A stretch of DNA of 59,076 nt from a virus (IMGVR_UViG_3300043353_000061:1-59076), one strand, 5' to 3'. Numbered from the stretch's first letter, positions 1-7,561 are shown. Numbers and translations are program-made. The notes: generated by a model from the sequence alone, not told the origin.

Positions 1-360
1 CCCCATGTCCTGAAGGAACGCGGAGAACGACTCACGCCACCGCCGGCAAACAGTTATGCCGCGACCGCCGTACCGCGGGTAATCGTGTGCCTTCGGGTTT
101 CGACACCGATTGTTCATACGCGACCACGTCCGATGCTCTGGCGTTTTGGCCCTACCGTGCGTTTTCAACCTTGCGGACCGGAGTTCTTGGTTGAGACAGC
201 CACACGAGAGAACGGTGCCCGATGCCACATGGCATCGCCGGACGACCTTCTCGCTACCGCACTTGCACCGATAGAGCGAGTGACCGGCCCTCTCCGAATC
301 GCCGATGTGGGTGAGCCTTGATTCGTGACTGGTCGTGTTCGTAGACTGGCCTTCAGCCAT
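1..360 (-). CDS. HNH/AP2-type endonuclease-like protein, partial at window edge
   Basis: An open frame runs from an ATG at 360 off the left edge (120 codons visible, no stop). A GAGGG lies 6 nt before the ATG. The reading shows two Cys pairs (CKCG near residue 33 and CGC near 55), then TPEHRTWSRMNNRCRNP and YGGRGITVCRRW. This order is the N-terminal part of a common phage homing-endonuclease-like family, in which an HNH or similar domain follows after a DMG sequence. Here the sequence stops right after DMG, so the nuclease part is not visible. Identification is by remembered family pattern, not by search. Confidence 0.72.
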   Translation of the reverse strand, partial: MAEGQSTNTTSHESRLTHIGDSERAGHSLYRCKCGSEKVVRRCHVASGTVLSCGCLNQELRSARLKTHGRAKTPEHRTWSRMNNRCRNPKAHDYPRYGGRGITVCRRWRESFSAFLQDMG

Positions 361-397
361 GACGTGCCCTCGTGCAAGCGTGGGTGCGGGATGGTCA

Positions 398-429
398 GGG
401 CTGAGGGGTGCGTCAACACCTTTCAGCCC
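398..429. other. Hairpin between HNH-like gene and methyltransferase gene
   Basis: Perfect 7-base arms GGGCTGA and TCAGCCC enclose an inner GGTG/CACC pairing. It lies in the short gap 361-455 between two leftward genes. It could be a weak terminator or a leader hairpin; no T-run follows on either strand. Confidence 0.45.
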
Positions 430-455
430 GCCACATTTTAGACGCTCGCCGGCCA

Positions 456-1001
456 TCAAGAATTCCCATTTAGTGCTGGAATTTCAGGGGTATAAAACAT
501 CCCGTCCGCTAACCGACGGTACTTGTCCCACGCCCGGCCCACCGCACCAGAGCCGGGGAAGATGTCCACGAACTCGTCGTCGGGCGTCATGCCGAGTAGG
601 TCGAACAGCCAAAAGCAGAACCCCTCCGGCTTGGCCCCGAAGAACCCTTTCTTGAGGGCGATGTTGCAGGACACGAAATCCCGCACCGTTGACTCCTTCC
701 TGGTCCGCTTGCGGCCACCGGCAAATATGACCGGCTCCCACGCATACGCCGGGTTCACCCCCGGCTTGAAACTGGCGAACGGCTTCACCCACGCCGCCAC
801 GCGAACGCGACCCGGTGCGAGCGGGAGGATCTGCCGTAGCGTGGGTGTGCTGAGGCTGTACGCCCATCCGTCAGGGAACTCGGCCTCCAGGCGGACGAAC
901 AGTTCCGCATGGCCCTGGAGCGTGTCGTACACCGCCGACTCAGGGTGGTCGTAGAACTTGGCCATCCCCAAATAGGGCGGGTCAGCGTATGCGAACTTCA
1001 T
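456..1001 (-). CDS. DNA N6-adenine or N4-cytosine methyltransferase (phage type)
   Basis: A 181-residue protein that would transfer a methyl group from S-adenosylmethionine to an exocyclic amino group of DNA. The catalytic DPPY motif is at residues 7-10, and the SAM-binding motif DIFPGSG is at 146-152, followed by GRAWD. With the DPPY near the N-terminus and the SAM motif near the C-terminus, the order is that of small phage MT-A70/beta-like enzymes. Its ATG overlaps the stop of the 45-residue gene upstream (ATGA), so it is translationally coupled to it and to the m5C methyltransferase. The two methyltransferases probably protect phage DNA from host restriction. Target sequence cannot be told. 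Confidence 0.85.
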   Translation of the reverse strand: MKFAYADPPYLGMAKFYDHPESAVYDTLQGHAELFVRLEAEFPDGWAYSLSTPTLRQILPLAPGRVRVAAWVKPFASFKPGVNPAYAWEPVIFAGGRKRTRKESTVRDFVSCNIALKKGFFGAKPEGFCFWLFDLLGMTPDDEFVDIFPGSGAVGRAWDKYRRLADGMFYTPEIPALNGNS

Positions 1002-1135
1002 TTCCGCCCTCCCTCTTGATCCAGACTCACCACGGCCTTCTGAAACTCCCGCTCGCTCACCACCCCCAACGCCTCCACCCTCACCCCCACGCCGGGCGGC
1101 AGCGCGGACCGGGGGACGTGGCGCGGGAGTCTCAC
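998..1135 (-). CDS. Small coupled protein (45 aa) between two methyltransferases
   Basis: A GTG at 1135 overlaps the stop of the upstream methyltransferase (GTGA), and its own stop overlaps the ATG of the next gene (ATGA). This double coupling is the main evidence that it is translated. The sequence contains SEREFQKAVVSL. That resembles the EFQ-containing stretches of the gene at 7581-7766 and of the VRR-NUC protein at 58748-59053. Function unknown; too short for a full enzyme. Confidence 0.6.
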   Translation of the reverse strand: MRLPRHVPRSALPPGVGVRVEALGVVSEREFQKAVVSLDQEGGRK

Positions 1136-2211
1136 GCTACTTCTCCCCTTGCGGCTTCGGTGATTCGTCGCCCGATCCACTCGGCGACTTGGGGCACGAC
1201 ACTGTTTCCGAGTCCTCGGATGGCATCTCGCACCAGCCCACGGGGAAGCCCATGTACCATTCGCACCACCTCGGGTTCAGCACCCCACCACCCCGACCCG
1301 ACAAATGGGCTGTTACGTCGATCAGGTTCACCTGGTGCCCGCCGTTCTCCGCCTTCGTCGCCGTCTTCCGTGGCCCCTTGTCCCCCGACGCTGCGTTCAG
1401 CGTCGGGGTGATCTTCCCCCGTGGCTTCCCGCACTTCACAAAATGGGTCAGCTCGCCCCTGCCTCCCCTCTCCCCGCTCGACGCCGTCAGTGTCGGCGTC
1501 GATTCGTGGCTCACAATCACCGCCGCTTGCGGCGGTGATTTCCTGTTCAGCTCGCCAGCCGAACCACTCCTCCGGTGGTCCGATGACAGGAGCGTCGGGG
1601 TCCAGCCGGTCAGCACGCCCAACAGGGTGGCCCGCTCCTTCCCCTTCTTCCCGCCATCTCTCTGGTAGCACCCGGAATCCGTCTCGCTGGCCCTGAGGGT
1701 AGGCGACGATGAAGACGCGAAAACGCTGCTGCGTGGAACCAAAGGCGGACGCCGGTATGCACGCCCATTCCGCGTCATACCCGCACTCGGCCAGCTCCCC
1801 AACAACGCATCCAATGGCGGCTTGTTCTTCTTCCTTCTCAGGGGCAAGCAAGCCTGGTACGTTCTCCACCACAACGAACGGCGGTCGTAGAACGCGAATG
1901 ATGCGGGCGAATTCGCTCCACAGGCCGGACCGCTCGCCTTTGAGTCCGGCCCGACGCCCGGCGAGGCTGACGTCCTGGCAGGGGAACCCGCCGCAGATGA
2001 CATCGACCTTGAACGCTTCGGGTTCGCCATCGGGGAACGTCCTCACGTCGTCGTGTCGGTGAACCGTGGGCCAGTGTTTCGCCAGCACTCGACGGCAATA
2101 CGGCTCAATCTCTACCTGCCACTTGCACACCATCCCGGCCCGCTCAAAGCCCAAGTCGAATCCGCCAATACCAGCGAAGAGGCTACCGAACGTCAACCTT
2201 GCTCCACTCAC
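1132..2211 (-). CDS. C5-cytosine DNA methyltransferase
   Basis: A 359-residue Dcm-like enzyme that methylates carbon 5 of cytosine in DNA. Motif I is SLFAGIGGFDLG (10-21). The catalytic Cys is C78 in GGFPCQD, motif VI is ENVPG (116-120), motif VIII is QQRFRVF (161-167), and the C-terminal motif is GLGNSVVPQVAEWIG. Residues about 175-310, the target recognition region, are acidic and low in complexity. The GTG start at 2211 has GGAGGGG just upstream. A second frame is open through most of the gene (see findings). Part of a leftward coupled run with two further genes. Confidence 0.93.
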   Translation of the reverse strand: MSGARLTFGSLFAGIGGFDLGFERAGMVCKWQVEIEPYCRRVLAKHWPTVHRHDDVRTFPDGEPEAFKVDVICGGFPCQDVSLAGRRAGLKGERSGLWSEFARIIRVLRPPFVVVENVPGLLAPEKEEEQAAIGCVVGELAECGYDAEWACIPASAFGSTQQRFRVFIVAYPQGQRDGFRVLPERWREEGEGAGHPVGRADRLDPDAPVIGPPEEWFGWRAEQEITAASGGDCEPRIDADTDGVERGEGRQGRADPFCEVREATGEDHPDAERSVGGQGATEDGDEGGERRAPGEPDRRNSPFVGSGWWGAEPEVVRMVHGLPRGLVRDAIRGLGNSVVPQVAEWIGRRITEAARGEVA

Positions 2212-2253
2212 GTTCGCCCCTCCGTCGGTGTGCCCGCCGCCGGGCGGGTGGTG

Positions 2254-2886
2254 TCAGGCCCGCCGGCGCGCTCCCGCCAGCATGTCGTCGAGCCGCTCCA
2301 AGTCTTCCGCGGTCGGCGGTGCGGCGTCGGCCTTCGCCAGCGCCGCCCGCGCCGCCGCCACCTCCCGGCAGTTCGGGTACTTCCGCTCGTACCCGGTGAC
2401 GGTCATCAGCGGCCGGTTCGCCTGTTCGCTGCTCTCCCGCATCCGCCGCCCGGCCTCGCACAGCACGCAGCACACCGCCGCCATGCGGGTGCAACTCCGC
2501 TCGCCGTCCGGATCGGCCGAAGGTGGCAACAGCACCTCCCGCCACCGGGCGTACTCGTCCAAGCCGGGGTGGGGCACGATCACCACTCCCGGACCGCGGC
2601 ACTCGATGCACACCCCGTCCGCGTACCCGCCCGGCTGGGGGCGGTCGGCGGCCTTCTGGCGGAGGTGCCGCACGGTGCCGATGATCAGGCCGCGGTGGTC
2701 GGCCGCCCACTTCGGCACGTCCTCCCGGCCGGTCAGGTACTCGGTCGCGGCGTGCAGATCGTCCGGGGTGAACAGGTGGACGAACTTGGCCCCCCAGGCG
2801 AGAACCGTCTTCGCCCCCTCGGGGCCGAACCCGAACGCGGTGGCGTGCTGCATCGCCCACACGTCGTACCAGTCGGGGACGCTCAC
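2254..2886 (-). CDS. Hypothetical protein with Cys pairs (210 aa)
   Basis: Not recognised. The GTG start at 2886 overlaps the stop of the replication gene (GTGA). It has CIEC near residue 93 and CCVLCEAG near 142, which could bind one zinc ion, and an Ala/Arg-rich C-terminus. Its place directly after the initiator-like gene suggests a partner in replication or an early regulator, but nothing in the sequence proves this. Confidence 0.75.
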   Translation of the reverse strand: MSVPDWYDVWAMQHATAFGFGPEGAKTVLAWGAKFVHLFTPDDLHAATEYLTGREDVPKWAADHRGLIIGTVRHLRQKAADRPQPGGYADGVCIECRGPGVVIVPHPGLDEYARWREVLLPPSADPDGERSCTRMAAVCCVLCEAGRRMRESSEQANRPLMTVTGYERKYPNCREVAAARAALAKADAAPPTAEDLERLDDMLAGARRRA

Positions 2887-3728
2887 GGATCACCTCCCGG
2901 CGTGCGGCCGGATTCCATTTCCGCCCGCAGCCGGCGGGCTCGGTCGAGGGGGGATTCGCCCGCGGCGGGTGGCGGCGACCGCGGGGCCGGTGACGCCTTG
3001 CCGCCGTTCGCGGCGTTGTTCAGCCAGTTGACGAGGAACTTGGCCATGCCGCCGGCCGTCTTCCGCTTCTTCGGGTTGGCCTCGCACCAGCCGAGAGCCT
3101 TGCGGCATTCGGCCAGCACGTCGGTTCCGGGGTAGAGCGTCCGCCAGCGGTCGAGCTGTTCTCCCGTCAGCGGCCAACTCTTCGGTCCGTCGCCGATCGC
3201 CGGGAAAGTGAGAACCGGCGGCGGCGATGGTGGCTTGTCCACCTCGCCGCTGTCTTTTCTCGTACCCGACCCCGCACTCGAACCCGACCCCGAACCCGAC
3301 CCCGAACCCGGTACGGATGTAAACGGTTGCGTGCAGTTGTTTGCATCCGTTTTCAATTGCGCGCATCCGTTTACAATTGCAAGTTGAGGTGCCGTCTCAA
3401 CGCCTTCCGGTGGTGGTGGCCACTTCGAGTCCTTGTTCCGCGGGGAGCCGAGCTTTCGGAACAGGATGTACTGCTTGCCCGACACGGAGTAGAGAGCGAT
3501 CAGCCCGGCCGTCTCGCACTCGGCGATCCAACGGGGAATGTCGGCCTCTCTCACTTTGTCGATCTGCAAGGGGTACAACCGGCTCCTCAAGACACCCGGT
3601 CTTCCGTCGTACCGACCGAAGTCGTCCACCACGCTCATCAGCCGTCTGTAAAACACCTCAGCTTGGAACGAAAGCGAACACACAGCCTCGCTGTCGAGTA
3701 TGCCCTCCCTAAGTAGTCTTGATGGCAT
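2883..3728 (-). CDS. Phage replication initiator-like protein
   Basis: 281 residues. The N-terminal 95 residues begin MPSRLLREGILDSEAV and resemble the winged-helix replication domain common in phages (helix-turn-helix replisome organiser type). A Gly-Ser linker of alternating GS (about residues 140-155) follows, then a C-terminal region with a Trp/Arg-rich LDRWRTLYP and a basic KKRKTAGGMAKFLVNWL stretch that could bind DNA or load a helicase. Like lambda O, the linker-coding part of the gene carries short repeats in AT-richer DNA that may be the origin. No helicase loader or helicase gene is recognisable next to it. Confidence 0.7.
   Translation of the reverse strand: MPSRLLREGILDSEAVCSLSFQAEVFYRRLMSVVDDFGRYDGRPGVLRSRLYPLQIDKVREADIPRWIAECETAGLIALYSVSGKQYILFRKLGSPRNKDSKWPPPPEGVETAPQLAIVNGCAQLKTDANNCTQPFTSVPGSGSGSGSGSSAGSGTRKDSGEVDKPPSPPPVLTFPAIGDGPKSWPLTGEQLDRWRTLYPGTDVLAECRKALGWCEANPKKRKTAGGMAKFLVNWLNNAANGGKASPAPRSPPPAAGESPLDRARRLRAEMESGRTPGGDP
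3280..3310. repeat. Tandem 12-bp repeat coding the Gly-Ser linker
   Basis: GAACCCGACCCC occurs twice in full (3280-3291, 3292-3303) and a third time in part (3304-3310). On the coding (minus) strand it gives the GSGSGS linker of the initiator-like protein. Confidence 0.85.
3314..3380. repeat. Iteron-like repeats, candidate replication origin
   Basis: Two 18-bp direct repeats, GCATCCGTTTTCAATTGC (3343-3360) and GCATCCGTTTACAATTGC (3363-3380), lie one helical double-turn apart (20 bp). A related inverted sequence, GGATGTAAACGGTTGC, lies at 3315-3330. The stretch is clearly richer in A and T than its surroundings. Position inside a replication gene matches the lambda-type arrangement. Origin function is inferred. 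Confidence 0.45.
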
Positions 3729-3743
3729 CGAACTGGCTCCTTT

Positions 3744-4016
3744 TCATCTGCCAAGAGGTCGAACGCTGACGGCTTCCCACTTGCTGCCGTCGTCGGTGGC
3801 CGTCAGCTTGTACAAGATGTCGGGGATGCCGCCGGCGTACACCTCGATTCGGGTCACGTCCGGCATCAGGAAGGTCGCCACCTCCAGACACCCCGTCATG
3901 TCGGTGGACGCGAGCGGCGGGATGTCCAACCGCATGGCGAACTCGTCGATCACCCGCCACGACAGCCAGCGGGTGAGCATCCGCCGGCAGGTCACGCTCT
4001 GAGTCACCGGGTTCAA
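3744..4016 (-). CDS. Hypothetical protein (90 aa), TTG start
   Basis: Not recognised. The start is taken as the TTG at 4016 because a near-perfect AGGAGGTGA stands 6 nt before it; a GTG four codons further on is the alternative. No transmembrane or signal segment. It lies between the sigma-like gene and the initiator. Confidence 0.6.
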   Translation of the reverse strand: MNPVTQSVTCRRMLTRWLSWRVIDEFAMRLDIPPLASTDMTGCLEVATFLMPDVTRIEVYAGGIPDILYKLTATDDGSKWEAVSVRPLGR

Positions 4017-4029
4017 TCGTCACCTCCTG

Positions 4030-4752
4030 TTAACGGCAGTTGTCGAGGTAAACCACTTCCAGGTCGTCGCGGACCTTCGCCATCACTTCCGCCACGACGC
4101 TATGCACGAGCTGTTTGGACACGCCGAACGACGCCGCGACCTCCTTCAGCGTCTTCGCCGACCCGCCGGCCATCCCGTACCGCATGGCGAACATCTGCCG
4201 TTTCCGCGGGCTCGACACCCGCCGGCGGAGCACGTCGGCCACGGCCGTCCGCAGCCGACTGCCTTGGCACCGCCTGACGGGGTCGAGGGACGGGTCGGCG
4301 GGCGACTCGACGACCACGAACGGGCCGGCATCGGAGTCCCCCAGCCGGGTCGTGTCCCCGCTCATCACCCGCAGGCCGGCACGGCGGGCGGGGCACCACT
4401 CCGTCACCGCCCGCCCCACCACGGCGCGGCACCACAGGGACCAGTAGCTGGTGAACGCCGCCCCACGGGTCGGGTCGTACTTGGCCGCCGCCCGCACCGC
4501 CGCCAGTCGGCACAACTGGCCCACCTCCGACGGATCGAACCGGGCCTGCCTCGCGGCGAGAGCGACCGACGGCCACATGGCGTACAACAGGTTCTCGGGG
4601 TGCGGCCACTCGGCGAGCGTCGATTCCACCAGCGCCACGCCGTCCGGGCTAAGCCGCACCCGCCACCGCCGGCCGTCCACCCACTCGGGGACGCCGAACG
4701 GGCCGACCAGCGGCGGCATGAGCGGGTCGTGGTTCCTGTACGGCACCCCCAT
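4030..4752 (-). CDS. Sigma-70-like transcription factor A
   Basis: 240 residues. KYDPTRGAAFTSYWSLWCRA (91-110) is a typical sigma region 2 (core binding and -10 recognition). The end carries a region 4 helix-turn-helix, RKRQMFAMRYG followed by KTLKEVAASFGVSKQLVHSV. Region 1.1 is absent and the first 60 residues are unusual. It would direct host RNA polymerase to phage promoters. A GAAGGAG lies 10 nt before the ATG. It is one of two sigma-like proteins in this early region and a candidate reader of the ACGCCGGTTCCCC late promoters; which of the two does so is unknown. Confidence 0.78.
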   Translation of the reverse strand: MGVPYRNHDPLMPPLVGPFGVPEWVDGRRWRVRLSPDGVALVESTLAEWPHPENLLYAMWPSVALAARQARFDPSEVGQLCRLAAVRAAAKYDPTRGAAFTSYWSLWCRAVVGRAVTEWCPARRAGLRVMSGDTTRLGDSDAGPFVVVESPADPSLDPVRRCQGSRLRTAVADVLRRRVSSPRKRQMFAMRYGMAGGSAKTLKEVAASFGVSKQLVHSVVAEVMAKVRDDLEVVYLDNCR

Positions 4753-4833
4753 CTCTACCCCACTCCTTCGCCCCTTTCGGGGAACCCCGCCCGCCGGCCG
4801 CGAGCCGGCGTGATCCGCTCCGGGCGGGTCGTG

Positions 4834-4971
4834 TCACTCAGTCGCGGACAATCGGCCGATGAAGAACGCTCCGACGCACAGCACGGCCACGATCACCGTG
4901 GCGATCAGACAGCACCAAAGTAGGCACCCTCGCAACTCGGCGTTGATGCCACGGACGTCAGCCGGTCCCAT
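4834..4971 (-). CDS. Small single-pass membrane protein (45 aa)
   Basis: The ATG at 4971 has GAAGGAGG close upstream. One hydrophobic helix spans about residues 17-39 (LLWCCLIATVIVAVLCVGAF). Overlaps the end of the preceding gene by 14 bases. Function unknown. Confidence 0.6.
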   Translation of the reverse strand: MGPADVRGINAELRGCLLWCCLIATVIVAVLCVGAFFIGRLSATE

Positions 4972-5242
4972 CAGTGCCTCCTTCGTGCGGGTTCCCGCAC
5001 CCGTCGAACGCCTCCCGCGCCGCTTCTCCAATCCCGAACCGCTCGCACTTCTCGACAACCGCCGCGATGCGGTGCAGCCCGCCCGTCGGGTCGCAGTACC
5101 AACCGGGGTTATCAGCCTCGATCCGCTTGCGGTCGATCTCGGACCATCCGCACCCGTAGCACCCCCACGGACCGTACTGGATGCCGACGTCGATATCGAC
5201 GGAATCGCGGTCACACTCCTCGTCGCACTCGGGGCAGTTCAT
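4958..5242 (-). CDS. Small zinc-ribbon-like protein (94 aa)
   Basis: Start chosen at the ATG 5242, which has AGGAG 7 nt upstream; the frame stays open further back without a better start. MNCPECDEEC and CYGCGWSE form two Cys pairs 29 residues apart, a likely zinc site. Unrecognised function; probably an early regulator or anti-host factor. Confidence 0.65.
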   Translation of the reverse strand: MNCPECDEECDRDSVDIDVGIQYGPWGCYGCGWSEIDRKRIEADNPGWYCDPTGGLHRIAAVVEKCERFGIGEAAREAFDGCGNPHEGGTDGTG

Positions 5243-5252
5243 GTGACATCTC

Positions 5253-5606
5253 CTAGTAGTCGCACTCGCAAGTACACTGGCACTTGAGGTATTCACGCAA
5301 CGCCTCCGCCACCGCAATCACGTCGTCCCGGATGTGGTCGTCCTCTTCCGGCTGCATCAGTGGCGACGGCTCATCCTCGTGGAAGTGACGCATGAGCAGC
5401 CGGTCACACGCCGAGCGAAGTTCGCTGTTGGCCAGGATTGGCGATGCCACCCCCGATGGATGTTCGGCGAGGTAGGCGCGGGCGATCATGGCCGCGTCCG
5501 TAGACCGCTGTGCAGGCTGCTCGTGCATGTCGCACGGCCACGGGTAGGCGTCGGCCGGATTCGGGTCCGACCACCGTTTCACTGCCGCTTGAAGTTCCGG
5601 CGTCAT
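5253..5606 (-). CDS. Hypothetical protein (117 aa)
   Basis: The ATG at 5606 overlaps the stop of the upstream gene (ATGA), and an AGGAGA lies in the end of that gene. Ends in a Cys-rich tail, CQCTCECDY. Mostly helical and acidic in the C-terminal half. Not recognised. Confidence 0.65.
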   Translation of the reverse strand: MTPELQAAVKRWSDPNPADAYPWPCDMHEQPAQRSTDAAMIARAYLAEHPSGVASPILANSELRSACDRLLMRHFHEDEPSPLMQPEEDDHIRDDVIAVAEALREYLKCQCTCECDY

Positions 5607-6430
5607 GTCGTCTCCTGTGAAGTCGTTTGTAATCTGGCCCATGTAATCGCGGCATCGGACAGGGCGGCGTGAGCGTCTTCGCGGGTGGTGTAACGGTCGT
5701 CTCGCTCTGGGTAAGGCGACTCCCCTTCGACTCGGGAGGGTTCCCCGATGAGCACTCGGAATAAGCCAATCGGCAAACGGTCCGGCTGGTTCTCATCCCC
5801 ACGGGCCGTTCGCTGACCCCACGACCACCTGCCGTTATGCAACTCCGCCGCCTCCATATCGGTGAGCGCCACCCGCGTGACCGGGTGGGCGGCCACGACC
5901 TTCAGGCCGATTCCGTGGGTGCGTCCGGTGGTGAAGCAGGCGTGGCAACGGTCATGAACCTCGGAGCGGTTGTCCCATACTCTCCCGTATCCATCGCACC
6001 GCTGGCACACATCGCACCCACACCAGTCGGCCACGCGGCATCGCACCTCGGTCACGAACCCACGTTCCCAAACGCAACATCGGCTGCCCACGTAACACTC
6101 CGGCCTAGCCCAATGGGGGATCAGATTGACCAAGTCGGGGATGTGCCAATCGGCTCTACCCCTCATTAACTCTGCCTCTCGATACCGCAACCGGCACCAG
6201 TAGGAGCAGCCAACGCAATCGGCGTGCTCCGATCGCATCGCCATCCAGAAATCCGGCGTGCCTTGTGCCGCTTCCACCTTCGCCATTTCAATCTGAATTC
6301 TGATAAACTCGGCCCACTCACCCTGCCCGTTCTCGTCCAACCAATCGGCGAAAACGAGTCTGGGAAGGCCGTCGTCCGGTGCCGCGACGATGGCCGCGAT
6401 GAATGCAGACTGTTCGGGCGCGGTGTTCAT
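5603..6430 (-). CDS. TIGR02996-domain protein (275 aa)
   Basis: Starts with the repeat-companion domain typical of Gemmata proteins: AFIAAIVAAPDDGLPRLVFA, then DWLDENGQGEWAEFIRIQIE (about 9-48). The rest has several Cys pairs (CVGCSYWC, CDVCQRC, CHAC) that look like a zinc-ribbon insert, and an HPVTRVALTD stretch. The domain's role is not established; in Gemmata it heads many proteins of unknown function. A paralogue with the same plan lies at 48071-48838. It ties the phage to its host lineage. Confidence 0.8.
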   Translation of the reverse strand: MNTAPEQSAFIAAIVAAPDDGLPRLVFADWLDENGQGEWAEFIRIQIEMAKVEAAQGTPDFWMAMRSEHADCVGCSYWCRLRYREAELMRGRADWHIPDLVNLIPHWARPECYVGSRCCVWERGFVTEVRCRVADWCGCDVCQRCDGYGRVWDNRSEVHDRCHACFTTGRTHGIGLKVVAAHPVTRVALTDMEAAELHNGRWSWGQRTARGDENQPDRLPIGLFRVLIGEPSRVEGESPYPERDDRYTTREDAHAALSDAAITWARLQTTSQETT

Positions 6431-6440
6431 GCTGGCGCCC

Positions 6441-6881
6441 TCAGATGACGTAGTGGTCCCATTCCATCGACAGCAACTCGCCGTAGAACGGCAGCGGGCA
6501 GGTGGCGAAATACTCCTTGATCCATCGCAACTTGGCCCACACCTCTTCGCCGCACTCGGTGTTGAGCACCCCCGCGAGCGATTCGACTTTTCCGAGCGGC
6601 CAGTTGGAACTCTCAACCAACTCGTCCCGCAACCTCTGCCGGAACACCTCGACTGAATCGTCAGTCTTCTGTTGGTTGCACCGCGAGCAGGCGTACACGA
6701 GGTTGGCCAAGTCGTTGTGGCCGTTGTCTGCCCACGGGTGAACATGGTCGATGTGACTGCCGGATCGCATAGACGTGTTCCCGAACACCATCTCCCCGCC
6801 GCAGTACCAGCAGTAACCGCCAGTCTTGGCCCAGACAGCGGCCTTCGTGTCCTTGCTGATGAAAACTCGTCTTCTCGCCAT
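6441..6881 (-). CDS. HNH endonuclease (146 aa)
   Basis: The start ATG at 6881 follows a promoter with two operators. The nuclease site reads GGYCWYCGGEM, then HIDHVHPWADNGHNDLANLV and CSRCNQQK, the Cys4-type HNH fold (metal-binding Cys pairs around an HxxH). The C-terminal 60 residues are of unknown role. As the first gene after the repressor-controlled promoter it is probably a regulated phage gene and not just a mobile intruder. Confidence 0.85.
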   Translation of the reverse strand: MARRRVFISKDTKAAVWAKTGGYCWYCGGEMVFGNTSMRSGSHIDHVHPWADNGHNDLANLVYACSRCNQQKTDDSVEVFRQRLRDELVESSNWPLGKVESLAGVLNTECGEEVWAKLRWIKEYFATCPLPFYGELLSMEWDHYVI

Positions 6882-6896
6882 GACGCCACCTCCGAT

Positions 6897-6947
6897 GTTG
6901 CCAATGGAAACACGGGAACTATACCCCGGTCTGTAGCCATTGGCAAC
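6897..6947 (-). promoter_or_regulatory. Leftward promoter with two repressor operators (repressor 1)
   Basis: On the minus strand TTGCCA (6941-6946), 17 bp, TATAGT (6918-6923). A 15-bp imperfect palindrome covers the -35 (GTAGCCATTGGCAAC, 6933-6947) and another lies just after the -10 (GTTGCCAATGGAAAC, 6897-6911). The outer 13 bases of the pair, 6895-6907 and 6937-6949, are exact inverted copies. Binding by the HTH protein encoded directly upstream would block polymerase. Confidence 0.65.
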
Positions 6948-6991
6948 ATGCGGAAGCAAGGAATTGTTCGCAACTTTCAACGACGGCGAGC

Positions 6992-7195
6992 TTACTTCGG
7001 CTTCTTCTTGAGAACGGATTTGATGAGCAAGGCGGTGCCGCGGTCGATTCGCCGCTCGCCCTTGATCCAGCGGAGCGCGGTGGATCGGTGAACCCCCAGC
7101 TTCTTTGCAAGCTGGTTCGCGTTCGTAACGCCGTTGGCCTCCATCAGATCGGCCAACTCGCCCTTTTGCATACCGACCGGCGTGTTCGGACTCAT
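6992..7195 (-). CDS. Cro-like helix-turn-helix repressor 1 (67 aa)
   Basis: Start chosen at the ATG 7195 (MSPNTPVGM). A -10 ends 7 nt before it and an operator-like site stands at the -35, so earlier ATGs would lie inside the promoter. The helix-turn-helix is NQLAKKLGVHRSTALRWIKG (27-46). It is a clear paralogue of the protein at 10065-10262: the same MSP start, VGM at residues 7-9, ANGV, and RW in the recognition helix. Likely represses the promoter at 6897-6947 and its own gene. Confidence 0.8.
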   Translation of the reverse strand: MSPNTPVGMQKGELADLMEANGVTNANQLAKKLGVHRSTALRWIKGERRIDRGTALLIKSVLKKKPK

Positions 7196-7202
7196 GCATT
7201 CC

Positions 7203-7231
7203 ATAGTACCCATGACGTTGCCTTTGGCATC
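7203..7231 (-). promoter_or_regulatory. Repressor 1 promoter with one operator, leaderless start
   Basis: The -10 TACTAT (7203-7208) ends 7 nt before the ATG at 7195. A 15-base copy of the operator (GTTGCCTTTGGCATC on the plus strand, 7217-7231) covers the -35 position. This would give autoregulation and an mRNA that begins at or next to its start codon. Confidence 0.5.
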
Positions 7232-7258
7232 GTGGTTCACCGAACCCCACGTCGAACT

Positions 7259-7561
7259 CTACACCACCACCTGCCACACTGCCGCAGCTCTCCCGCTCCG
7301 CGTCTTCCGCGTCTGCCCCGTGTCCACGATCCGACCACCCAGGGCCAGCTCGCGGAACCGGGCCGAGCACGTCTGGTGACGCAGGCCGGTGAGCACCTCG
7401 CACTCATCGCAAGTCAGGCCGTCGGGGGCGTCACGGATGGCGGACAACACTACCATCCTGAGCCGGTTCGCGTCGGGCTTGATCGACTCCGCAGCGGCGA
7501 CAGACGTCGGGCTGTGCCTCTGCGCCGGCGGGTCGTCGAACAGGATGGGTTGTCTTCTCAC
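7259..7561 (-). CDS. Winged-helix DNA-binding protein (100 aa)
   Basis: The reading MVVLSAIRDAPDGLTCDECE, then RHQTCSARFREL and a C-terminal wing ending GRAAAVWQVVV, is the compact winged-helix type frequent next to phage recombination genes. It probably binds DNA as a regulator. Short distance to the next gene in the same direction. Confidence 0.7.
   Translation of the reverse strand: MRRQPILFDDPPAQRHSPTSVAAAESIKPDANRLRMVVLSAIRDAPDGLTCDECEVLTGLRHQTCSARFRELALGGRIVDTGQTRKTRSGRAAAVWQVVV

Noticed and set aside
1137-2030. Annotating the second frame of the methyltransferase as a gene
   Set aside because: Its motifs sit exactly on conserved methyltransferase motifs, so conservation of the DNA alone would create them. 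Kept as a finding, not as a CDS.
2053-3135. Long plus-strand ORFs of 300 or more codons across the early region
   Set aside because: They are Pro/Arg/His-rich shadows opposite well supported minus-strand genes in GC-rich DNA.
4779-4790. GGGGTTCCCC near the start of the sigma A gene looked like a late promoter copy
   Set aside because: It lacks the ACGCC half, the spacing to ATG is 26, the -10 positions do not fit, and the gene has a Shine-Dalgarno. It is more likely part of a local GC dyad.
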